NCBI GenBank assembly: GCA_019359545.1
Contig: JAHHHB010000058.1
Coordinates: 1-42,550 of the forward strand
Direction of reading: 5' to 3'
DNA length: 42,550 nt
From: Desmonostoc geniculatum HA4340-LM1
GTDB lineage: Bacteria > Cyanobacteriota > Cyanobacteriia > Cyanobacteriales > Nostocaceae
A program made the translations under genes and the position numbers. Positions 17,401-23,594 of the stretch are shown piece by piece. Every line of letters starts with the position of its first letter. Within the stretch, counting starts at the first letter, position 1. The notes beneath the pieces are model-generated. The model did not search any database. It saw only the letters and a list, made by a program, of their open reading frames with translations, and was not told the origin of the DNA.

Positions 17401-19154
17401 TCAGATTTAGTCCCGATAGCAAACTATTAGCTTCTGTAGGATATGACAACCAAGTAATTCTTTGGAATTCCCAATGGGAGTTAGTCGCCAAATTCCCGAA
17501 TGGTAATGTAGCGGATGTCTGGTTTAGTCCCGATAGTAAACTTCTGGCTATTGATACAGGTTCTAAAGTAGAACTATGGAACAGAAAAGGACAACAAGTA
17601 GCTGAATTTTCTGGCAACTCCCGCAATAGCAGATTTAGTTCTGATGGTAAGCTACTGGCTCTAGCTAAAGATAGCAACAAAGTAAAACTATGGCGAGTCA
17701 GAGATTTAGATGAACTGTTGAATGAGGGTTGTGACTACCTCAAAGATTACTTTGCTACTCATCCTGAAGCTATAAAAGAACTTCATGTATGTCAAACAAA
17801 GCTAGGTATTTTGCCACCAAAAGAGTTTTCTGATACGTCTCGGTCTATAAAGTTACCTGAAGTTTCCGTTATCACATCGATCCAAAAATGGCTAGAGATA
17901 CCAAGGTTAATCAGAACCTTAATTTTTACGACTATTTTCCTGCTAATAATTTGGCGTGCAGATATCATATGCCTTCCTGGTTTTATTCTGCGTCTATTTA
18001 AAAAAGATAAGCAAGCAATTATCTTTTATGATAAAGTAGTTCAAATCGTACCAAAATGGTATCGAGTTTGGTTAATTCGTGGAGATGAGTTGTGTTCACA
18101 ACAGCACTACGATCGCGCAATTGACTCTTATAATCGAGCCTATCAAATTAACTCAAAAAAATATGAAGACTGGTTTAGCAGAGTTGAAAAATTAAACGAA
18201 CTAAATAGACACGAAGAAGCTCTCAATTTGTGCGATAAGGCAATTGAAATTAGACCTAATGAATCTATTATTTGGAGCAATCGTGGTTGGCAATTGCAGC
18301 AATTAAAAAGATATGAAGAAGCAATAGATTCCTATGAAGAAGCTATTAAACTTAATCCTAAAGCATATCAAAACTGGTATAAACATGGTCAAGCATTAAG
18401 TGAGTTAGGTCGGCGTGAAGAAGCGATCGCCTCCTGTGACAAAGCGATCGAGATCGTACCTAATGATTACTGGAGTTGGAACAAGAGGGGTTTAGAATTA
18501 TCGCAATTGCAACGTTACGAAGAAGCCCTTGCTTCCTACGATCAAGCCATCCAAATTAATTCTGAAGAATACGAAACATGGTTGAATCGAGGCCGAGCTT
18601 TGGGTCAGTTAAATCGGCATGAAGAAGCGATAATTTCCTATGATAAAGCCTTAGAACTTACTCCAAAGTTCTATGATACTTTGTGTAGCTTGTATGAGAA
18701 AGGGCTAGCGTTAACCTATTTAGAGCGGTATAAAGAAGCGATTAGAGTCTTTGAGCAGATCGTTCAAATTAGATCTGACAATCTTACAGATCTTGAGCAA
18801 GCTTTAATTTTTGTTTTTGACAGAAAACAACATCTAATGACTTATCTAGGCGCAGCCTACGCATTGCAGGGCAATATAGATGAAGCGCAAAGACGGTGGA
18901 AAGAAGGCTTAGACCTATGCCAAGCAGACGATACTTTCCTGAAACTCAGTCGCGTACTCTACAAAATCGCTTTGGGAGAAACCGAAGAAGGCATTACCGA
19001 AATGCAAGCAGTGCTTGAGGAAGATATTTCAGTGGGACGAATCCAAGAGGCCTTGGAAGATGCCGAAATGTTAGAACGATGTTCTATTGAGGGGAGCGAT
19101 CGAGTAGTACAATTATTGAAACAACGGCTGAAAGTAGTAACCAGTCAAAGTTGA
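14484..19154 (+). CDS. C-terminal STAND part with TM, degenerate WD40 repeats, second TM and TPRs
   Basis: The 1556-aa frame opens in the middle of an ATPase: upstream in-frame codons read SLAEGL, and VSNPQAVLEEILAWTGGQPF plus LTQKLCKIV is the C-terminal end of the STAND-like NTPase of cyanobacterial WD40 proteins. A TM helix follows at about 236-258. Many diverged WD40 repeats (FSPDGKLLAT...VRLWNLQGQQVATF) fill about 350-1075 and end in the motif EGCDYLKDYF. A second TM lies at about 1141-1168, and at least seven TPR units (EEAIDSYEEAIKLNP type) run to about 1450. There is no proper start; TTG at 14484 is only the first possible one, with no ribosome site. The C-terminus is intact and evenly open, so it decayed recently or is still expressed by frameshifting. 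It is best read together with 13765-14475 as one broken or chimeric gene. Confidence 0.7.
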   Translation: MVGKVSNPQAVLEEILAWTGGQPFLTQKLCKIVLQSGDRTDDPKSLIDRLTQTHVIDTWETQDEPEHLRTIRDRLLYNGNSTSKLLGLYQQILQKGEIPADNSYEQMQLQLSGLVVKQQGSLRVYNRIYESVFDSRWVEKALADLRPYSEAITAWLESSCEDESRLLQGKALQDAQAWAVDKKLSDADYQFINASLDLERREAQTALTSERIASQVLVKINQRASKASQKSTRTIKIKFAGLILLSVGAIAIAGWATLALRQSQNELKETQAAAKLEREGKNVEQQFKVSQLDTLVSTMKAAQEFKTIVSDGRPVEEYPTTTPMLSLQTTLDRIHEKNRIQDRYEVFKNVEFSEGVQNVEFSPDGKLLATLGKSTILQGGEIKLWTFEGRQLAKFYIGRCFNELELRSTKFKFSPDGNLLATTNCGTNLGKVFIFNRQGQIVAEITNDRPANFSFSPDSKLLATINIGKVQLWNLQGQQVATFSTDHPYGREISFSPDGKLLFIPGKNRVQLWNLQGKRVVDFPISNKTVGIISEIGFSPDKKYLVINIPGDGVRLWNSQGKSSSKFYDISFSPDGKWIATVGFDARTRLFNVQKDYKMAYELPIAATQVEFSHDSKLWATFENPFRNNDPRLRLWNLQGQQVGEFSPHTYTDSFQFSDNGKQLATVEPSYRDSTGEILTKVRLWNVQEQQVNTFPSKHDYSLSPDGKLLATVGDDDKVRLWDLQGRQVAIFPTGIPQDGSLNFSPDGKLVVFVEYSEKKLKVRLFNLQGQQVATFPTNGKIKFSPNGKLLATVGDDNKVWLWDDQGQQIATFPTGDVEDEDFHFSPDGKLLAIIEGSINDKKVRLWNLQGEEVVTFPIKNVQDVSFSPDGKLIAILDSAENNFSWSSEESRLTIRLWNLQGHQVAVSPGDYSRPAIHKFMSGTYNKSVKDNIKFSPDGKQVVIAGVGNSYSYPLLWNIQEDILTNLPPSQYVRFSPDSKLLASVGYDNQVILWNSQWELVAKFPNGNVADVWFSPDSKLLAIDTGSKVELWNRKGQQVAEFSGNSRNSRFSSDGKLLALAKDSNKVKLWRVRDLDELLNEGCDYLKDYFATHPEAIKELHVCQTKLGILPPKEFSDTSRSIKLPEVSVITSIQKWLEIPRLIRTLIFTTIFLLIIWRADIICLPGFILRLFKKDKQAIIFYDKVVQIVPKWYRVWLIRGDELCSQQHYDRAIDSYNRAYQINSKKYEDWFSRVEKLNELNRHEEALNLCDKAIEIRPNESIIWSNRGWQLQQLKRYEEAIDSYEEAIKLNPKAYQNWYKHGQALSELGRREEAIASCDKAIEIVPNDYWSWNKRGLELSQLQRYEEALASYDQAIQINSEEYETWLNRGRALGQLNRHEEAIISYDKALELTPKFYDTLCSLYEKGLALTYLERYKEAIRVFEQIVQIRSDNLTDLEQALIFVFDRKQHLMTYLGAAYALQGNIDEAQRRWKEGLDLCQADDTFLKLSRVLYKIALGETEEGITEMQAVLEEDISVGRIQEALEDAEMLERCSIEGSDRVVQLLKQRLKVVTSQS

Positions 19155-19348
19155 AAAGAAAATGGGTGCGAGCGCCTACCTTACACAAGTTTACAACTTA
19201 ACTGCGATCGTATCTCTGGTGAAGCTATGACTCCAGCATCTAACGGCCTGCTAAACTTCAAGCTTGGAAAGACAGGCTCGAATCCAACTAAATGCCTCAA
19301 AGGGTTTTCAATCTCAAAGTTATATTTTCATCTAAATGAAATTTAATC
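19155..19348. other. Short intergenic region after the STAND locus
   Basis: No gene is visible. It contains a HIP1-like GCGATCG and a T-loop-like CTCGAATCC, but the flanks do not fold as a tRNA. No clear intrinsic terminator for the STAND gene was found. Confidence 0.4.
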
Positions 19349-19671
19349 TTAGCCATGCAAGCGACGCTTTAATTTTTCTGTCAATAATGATGGATTTTGC
19401 TCTTGCAGCTGACTAGCAAATTCTTCATCAGCAGCAATTTGTTGACGAATTTCTTCTTGGCGATCGTGATAATATGCTAAGGCTGCATTAAACATCAGCT
19501 AGGCTAATACTTGGATAATGATAAACAATGTCATCGGGTGACATTCCCATTTGTTCGTGCCAGATCGCAATATCCTGAACTCTAATGCGGTGTCCAGTAA
19601 TCCTGGGTTTTCCTCCACACACACCAAGAGTAATTTCGATATGTTCTTTAGATAATGGGGATAAACATCAT
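19349..19671 (-). pseudogene. DUF433 family gene broken by two single-base frameshifts
   Basis: Read across three frames on the minus strand, the sequence gives an almost complete DUF433 protein: LSPLSKEHIEITLGVCGGKP, RITGHRIRVQDIAIWHEQMG, MSPDDIVYHYPSISLADV, then AALAYYHDRQEEIRQQIAAD and a Lys/Arg-rich end (KLKRRLHG). The first shift lies just after the ATGATG start, in GTTTATCC. The second lies after LADV, in GTTTAATG. The total length is 107 codons plus 2 bases, as expected for two one-base insertions. DUF433 proteins are antitoxin-like partners of Mut7-C/PIN-like toxins, but no such partner is next to it here. Base-calling errors are an alternative explanation. Confidence 0.7.
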
Positions 19672-19743
19672 GTTTTTTGGCTAAAGTAAATGTTCTATTC
19701 AAAATGATAAAATATTACAAGTCATTGGGAGGGATCAATCGTC

Positions 19744-20295
19744 ATGACTGTTATTCTTGCTAAGTGGACGATTGACGAATATCATCGCATGATTGCGGCT
19801 GAGATTTTAAGCGATCGCCAAGTCGAACTACTGCAAGGAGAAATCATTGAAATGTCTCCCGAAGGAGAACCTCATGCTTATCGTAGTGATGAAGCTGCTG
19901 AGTATCTAGCAAATTTATTAGGTGAACGTGCTAAAGTCCGTGCAGCCAAGCCTATTACCTTACCTAACAACTCTGAGCCTGAGCCGGATATTGCCATTGT
20001 CCAACGTTTAGGACGTGAGTATCTACTACATCATCCCTATCCAGAAAATATTTTCTGGGTGATTGAGTATGCTAACTCCAGTTTAGACAAAGATTTAGAA
20101 ATAAAAAGTAAAATCTATGCCCAAGCGGGTATTTTAGAATACTGGCTTGTGAATTTGCGAAAGCTCCACTTAGTTGTATTTCGAGATATTTTAGATGGAG
20201 AATATGCGACTAAACAGACATTTACAACTGGAATAATTCAACCACTTGCATTTCCAGATGTTTCTGTCTTAATCGAACAGATTATTAATAAGTGA
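19744..20295 (+). CDS. Uma2 family protein (DUF820, PD-(D/E)XK-type endonuclease)
   Basis: The 183-aa protein has the Uma2/DUF820 pattern: WTIDEYHRMIAAEIL, then VELLQGEIIEMSPEGEPHA, the SEPEPDIAIV strand and FWVIEYANSSLDKDLEIKSKIYAQAGILEYW. Glu and Asp of PEPDIAIV and the E/K of VIEY...KSKIYA fit the PD-(D/E)XK core. The family is hugely expanded in cyanobacteria and often linked to repeats or mobile DNA, but its biological role is not established. Length is typical. It is divergent from the broken DUF433 gene. Confidence 0.88.
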   Translation: MTVILAKWTIDEYHRMIAAEILSDRQVELLQGEIIEMSPEGEPHAYRSDEAAEYLANLLGERAKVRAAKPITLPNNSEPEPDIAIVQRLGREYLLHHPYPENIFWVIEYANSSLDKDLEIKSKIYAQAGILEYWLVNLRKLHLVVFRDILDGEYATKQTFTTGIIQPLAFPDVSVLIEQIINK

Positions 20296-20339
20296 GTTAA
20301 GTCGTAGATTTGAGTGCTGAGTCAGTATTTGTTGGGTTT

Positions 20340-20450
20340 CGTGCCTCAAACGCGAGTTGCTACAACGGGGAGGCAGCGCGGTCTTGGGGGTTTCCCCCAT
20401 GAGCGACTGCTGTGGGAACCCCCGCAACGCACTGGCTCCCCAACCTACAA
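20340..20450. repeat. Dispersed GC-rich palindromic repeat
   Basis: A GC-rich block (ACGGGGAGGCAGCGCGGTCT, GGGGGTTTCCCCC, then GGGAACCCCCGCAACGC and GGCTCCCC) contains several self-complementary arms, including GGGGGTTTCCCCC and a distant GGGGAG/CTCCCC pair. Its base composition is unlike its AT-rich surroundings. It has the look of a multicopy cyanobacterial repeat and could fold at the end of the Uma2 transcript. Confidence 0.6.
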
Positions 20451-20510
20451 ATCAGGGGATTTTTCGATTTGGCAAAGGTATTGGAGTTACTAATTAATTA
20501 AGTAAAAATC

Positions 20511-20831
20511 TTATAAAATCCATTCGGAAGTGCGATCGCCCAAATCTAGAGGAATACTGACAGCTTTGCCGAGTCGGGGGCGATCGCGTGTTTGAGTGAT
20601 AAATGTTTGCACTTGTGTTGTTCCACCCAAGGCATGAAGATAACTGGCGATGCTATCAAGATGCTCTTGGTATTCTGCCTCAGTCAAGGGAAAAGAAGCT
20701 TGCTCCAAATATTTCCACATTACTTGCAAAAATATCTTCCCCTGTGCCCGCCGCAACTGGACATCGTAAGAGTATCCCCACTTCTCAACCAGCAGTTGAC
20801 GTAATTCCTGTCCTGTCATAGCTTTTCTCAA
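20511..20831 (-). CDS. DUF3067 family protein
   Basis: The 106-aa protein begins MTGQELRQLLVEKWGYSYDV (from an internal Met at residue 5) and contains VQLRRAQGKIFLQVMWKYLE, EAEYQEHLDSIASYLHALGG and TRDRPRLGKAVSIPLDLG. This is the DUF3067 family, conserved in cyanobacteria and plants. Its function is not established; plastid forms suggest a link to photosynthetic biogenesis, which is only weak inference here. It is divergent from petC, so the two may share a regulatory region. The second Met (MTGQE) is the more usual start. Confidence 0.88.
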   Translation of the reverse strand: MRKAMTGQELRQLLVEKWGYSYDVQLRRAQGKIFLQVMWKYLEQASFPLTEAEYQEHLDSIASYLHALGGTTQVQTFITQTRDRPRLGKAVSIPLDLGDRTSEWIL

Positions 20832-21048
20832 TCAGATTTTACATTTAGTTATGATGTTAAGTTCCGTAACTCCAGTATGATAAGGATATAAAGAAATGTA
20901 ATGCTAACAGAAAAGATGCTAAATATATCTTGGAACAGAGAATTATGGCATCGCCGTAAGCGTTAGCATTTCAACCTAGACAAGAGTTGCTCAAGTACAA
21001 GTACTCCTGTCAAAATGCTTAACAAAATACACAAAGAGCGCGTAGATT

Positions 21049-21588
21049 ATGGCTCAATTTTCAGAATCAGCAGACGTGCCAGATATGGGGCGTCGTCAGT
21101 TCATGAATCTGCTCACTTTTGGGACTGTCACTGGAGTAGCTCTGGGTGCATTGTATCCCGTTGTCAATTACTTTATTCCACCTGCTAGCGGTGGTGCTGG
21201 CGGCGGTGCAACGGCAAAAGATGAGTTGGGCAACGATGTTAGTCTGGCCAAATTTCTCGAAAACCGGAATGCAGGCGATCGCACTTTAGTTCAAGGGCTT
21301 AAGGGTGACCCCACCTATATTGTGGTAGAAAACAAAGAGGCCATCAAAAATTATGGCATTAATGCTATCTGCACCCACTTAGGTTGTGTCGTTCCTTGGA
21401 ACGTTGCTGAGAACAAATTTAAGTGTCCTTGTCACGGTTCTCAGTATGACGAAACTGGTAAGGTTGTTCGGGGTCCAGCACCACTGTCTTTGGCTTTAGC
21501 CCACGCCAATTCAGCAGACGACAAAATTGTCTTGAGTCCTTGGACTGAAACCGACTTCCGCACCGGCGATGCACCTTGGTGGGCTTAA
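21049..21588 (+). CDS. petC: Cytochrome b6f complex Rieske iron-sulfur protein
   Basis: The 179-aa protein carries a [2Fe-2S] cluster that passes electrons from plastoquinol to cytochrome f. Cluster ligands lie in the two conserved boxes CTHLGC (108-113) and CPCHGS (126-131). The N-terminus has a GRRQF twin-arginine-like motif and a single TM (about 20-43), followed by the glycine hinge SGGAGGG. The TM acts as an uncleaved signal anchor, so it depends on the Tat pathway (tatC at 12244). Length is normal. petA follows 136 bases downstream in the classic petCA order; the gap is filled by a duplicated repeat. Confidence 0.97.
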   Translation: MAQFSESADVPDMGRRQFMNLLTFGTVTGVALGALYPVVNYFIPPASGGAGGGATAKDELGNDVSLAKFLENRNAGDRTLVQGLKGDPTYIVVENKEAIKNYGINAICTHLGCVVPWNVAENKFKCPCHGSQYDETGKVVRGPAPLSLALAHANSADDKIVLSPWTETDFRTGDAPWWA

Positions 21589-21600
21589 TAATTTTGTCTT

Positions 21601-21722
21601 TTGTCCTTAGTCATTTGTCCATTGTCCTTAGACTAATGACCAATGACTAATGACTAATGACTTGTCCTTAGTCATTTGTCCATTGTCCTTAGACTAATGA
21701 CCAATGACTAATGACTAATGAC
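21601..21722 (+). repeat. Perfect 61-bp tandem duplication between petC and petA
   Basis: Positions 21601-21661 and 21662-21722 are identical. Each unit is made of TTGTCCTTAGTCATT and ACTAATGACCAATG words, that is a GTCATT arm followed by its AATGAC complement, so each can fold into a hairpin. The right copy runs up to the first in-frame ATG before petA. Confidence 0.92.
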
Positions 21723-21754
21723 CAATGACTAATTCAATGATTGTCCTTATAGAG

Positions 21755-22756
21755 ATGAGAAATGCTTCTGTCAAAGCGAGGTTAACTCGCAGTGCTAGAG
21801 CAATTGTAAAAACATTGCTCATAGCGATCGCCACCGTGACATTTTACTTCAGTTGCGATCTTGCCCTTCCTCAATCTGCTGCTGCCTATCCTTTTTGGGC
21901 GCAGCAAACCTATCCTGAAACCCCCCGCGAACCAACCGGGCGGATTGTTTGTGCCAACTGTCACCTAGCAGCCAAGCCAACAGAAGTGGAAGTTCCCCAA
22001 TCGGTACTACCTGACACTGTTTTCAAAGCTGTGGTGAAAATTCCCTACGATACCAGCGCCCAGCAAGTTGGTGCAGATGGTTCTAAAGTTGGCTTAAACG
22101 TTGGCGCTGTGCTGATGTTACCCGAAGGCTTTAAGATTGCTCCTCCAGAACGCATTTCCGAGGAACTTCAAGAAGAAATCGGCGACACTTACTTCCAACC
22201 CTACAGCGAAGACAAAGAAAATATCGTCATCGTCGGTCCCTTACCCGGCGAACAGTACCAAGAAATCGTCTTCCCAGTTCTTTCTCCCAACCCCGCAACC
22301 GACAAAAACATCCACTTCGGTAAATATTCAGTTCACGTAGGTGGTAATCGCGGACGCGGACAAGTTTATCCCACCGGCGAAAAGAGCAACAACAACCTTT
22401 ACAATGCTTCCGCCACTGGCACAATTACCAAAATTACCAAAGAGGAAGATGAAGACGGTAACGTTAAATATCTGGTCAACATTCAACCAGAGTCCGGCGA
22501 TGTTGTCGTTGATACAGTTCCTGCTGGTCCAGAATTGATTGTTTCCGAAGGACAAGCAGTTAAAGCTGGTGATGCCTTGACCAATAACCCCAACGTCGGT
22601 GGATTCGGTCAAAGAGATGCAGAAATTGTACTGCAAGACGCTGGCAGAGTCAAAGGGTTAATTGCGTTCATCGCTCTTGTGATGCTGGCTCAAGTGATGC
22701 TAGTGCTGAAGAAGAAGCAGGTTGAGAGAGTCCAAGCTGCTGAGATGAATTTCTAA
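21755..22756 (+). CDS. petA: Cytochrome f (apocytochrome f precursor)
   Basis: The 333-aa precursor of the c-type cytochrome of the b6f complex. It starts [10 protein letters not shown], with an Arg-rich n-region and a hydrophobic stretch to SAAA, cleaved so that Tyr45 becomes the mature N-terminus and an axial heme ligand ([20 protein letters not shown]). The heme-binding CANCH lies at 66-70. The lumenal domain contains [22 protein letters not shown]-terminal TM ([20 protein letters not shown]) anchors it in the thylakoid. An in-frame ATG at 21725 would add ten residues, but it lies just beyond the repeat, and MRNA is the usual start in Nostocales as I recall them. A strong terminator follows at 22782-22807. 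Confidence 0.97.
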   Translation: MRNASVKARLTRSARAIVKTLLIAIATVTFYFSCDLALPQSAAAYPFWAQQTYPETPREPTGRIVCANCHLAAKPTEVEVPQSVLPDTVFKAVVKIPYDTSAQQVGADGSKVGLNVGAVLMLPEGFKIAPPERISEELQEEIGDTYFQPYSEDKENIVIVGPLPGEQYQEIVFPVLSPNPATDKNIHFGKYSVHVGGNRGRGQVYPTGEKSNNNLYNASATGTITKITKEEDEDGNVKYLVNIQPESGDVVVDTVPAGPELIVSEGQAVKAGDALTNNPNVGGFGQRDAEIVLQDAGRVKGLIAFIALVMLAQVMLVLKKKQVERVQAAEMNF

Positions 22757-22781
22757 ATTCTTTGCTAAATCATTATTTACA

Positions 22782-22807
22782 AGACAGGCAATAAGCCTGT
22801 CTTTTTT
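22782..22807 (+). terminator. Rho-independent terminator of petCA
   Basis: Stem AGACAGGC (22782-22789) and GCCTGTCT (22795-22802) with loop AATAA, followed by a run of T (22802-22807). It is placed 25 bases after the petA stop. Confidence 0.92.
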
Positions 22808-22854
22808 ATACCTTAATTATGGTTCTAAGCCTAACTTAAAACAAAGGTTTTGCG

Positions 22855-23082
22855 ATGACTATCTTAATTGCATTAATAGTTGTGGGTTGGGTAGCTGCTT
22901 CAGCTTTAGGCTCTTTGGCTTATTTCCTGGGAGAACAGAGCAAGCCTATCCACGAACGTAACTGGCGTTCTGAGTCTTTTGAGAAGTTGGCTAAATCTTT
23001 CACTGGACTGGATATAGACTACACAAATCGCACTCCTGCATATGCGATAGATGCTTACGCCAGCCGCAACCTGCCCCAATAG
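22855..23082 (+). CDS. Small single-pass membrane protein of unknown function, downstream of petA
   Basis: The 75-aa protein has an N-terminal hydrophobic helix (TILIALIVVGWVAASALGSLAYFLG) and a polar C-terminal part with RNWRSESFEKLAKSFTGLDI and a Tyr-rich end. A ribosome site AAAGG precedes the ATG. It lies after the petCA terminator, so it probably has its own promoter. The sequence looks like a conserved cyanobacterial membrane protein, but I cannot name a family. Its position next to petCA is suggestive of a thylakoid role only. Confidence 0.6.
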   Translation: MTILIALIVVGWVAASALGSLAYFLGEQSKPIHERNWRSESFEKLAKSFTGLDIDYTNRTPAYAIDAYASRNLPQ

Positions 23083-23120
23083 CAATAAAGGCAGCTTAGT
23101 AGAATGTCGATAAAATATTA

Positions 23121-23143
23121 GGGTGGGTGTTATTTACCCACCC
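23121..23143. terminator. Bidirectional hairpin between convergent genes
   Basis: GGGTGGGT (23121-23128) and ACCCACCC (23136-23143) form a perfect eight-base stem around loop GTTATTT. It separates the plus-strand small membrane gene from the minus-strand DUF6887-like gene. The T run is weak on both sides. Confidence 0.65.
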
Positions 23144-23174
23144 TACTCTTGCTTACTTAACTTGGATAATAATT

Positions 23175-23372
23175 TCAAAGTTCTCCGTTAATCTTGCGCC
23201 TGATGATTTCCATCTGGGCTTGCATATCGGCTTCTGTTAAAGGCATAGGATAGCCTTTAGAGTTTGGATCGCGTTTGCTCATCAAAAAACGTAGAGCTTC
23301 AATGTCTTCGCGGTTTTCCACTACATAAGCTCTCAATTGTTGAAAACTCATTTGCTCATAATTCGGGTTCAT
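23175..23372 (-). CDS. DUF6887-like small protein
   Basis: From the ATG at 23372 the 65-aa product reads MNPNYEQMSFQQLRAYVVEN and continues EDIEALRFLMSKRDPNSKGY to an EADMQAQMEIIRRKI helix. This pattern (MSFxxLRxYVxxxREDxEA) is what I recall as DUF6887, a small cyanobacterial family usually encoded just downstream of a DUF6888 protein, as here. The genes overlap by 17 bases. Function is unknown. The frame could start 7 codons earlier, but MNPNYE is the usual form. The pairing and overlap resemble a toxin-antitoxin layout, without proof. Confidence 0.7.
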   Translation of the reverse strand: MNPNYEQMSFQQLRAYVVENREDIEALRFLMSKRDPNSKGYPMPLTEADMQAQMEIIRRKINGEL

Positions 23373-23553
23373 TGACAAAATCCCAGATACCATTACTCAA
23401 TACAATGATTTGGAGTTCGTCTCCAGCTAGGATGTAAACCTGTCCTGTTCTGTCGTCAAATCGAAATAAGCGGATATCTTTATACAGATTTGATAACATT
23501 TGACAAACCCGTACACAGGCTAAGGCTTGCTCTGTTGTTGGTAAAATAAACAC
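23356..23553 (-). CDS. DUF6888-like small protein
   Basis: The 65-aa product contains LPTTEQALACVRVCQMLSNL, then DIRLFRFDDRTGQVYILAGD and ELQIIVLSNGIWDFV. The RxDxRTGxxxILAGxExxIxIxxNGxWxF pattern matches what I recall as DUF6888. It is upstream of and overlaps the DUF6887-like gene, the usual pairing. Function is unknown; a two-gene regulatory or toxin-antitoxin role is speculation. Confidence 0.7.
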   Translation of the reverse strand: MFILPTTEQALACVRVCQMLSNLYKDIRLFRFDDRTGQVYILAGDELQIIVLSNGIWDFVNEPEL

Positions 23554-23594
23554 TCCTCACTATTAATATAAGGCGGGCATTGCCCGCCCTATTA

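Noticed and set aside
19255..19300. tRNA-like T-loop word CTCGAATCC
   Set aside because: The flanks do not form a T stem or acceptor stem, and no D or anticodon arm is present.
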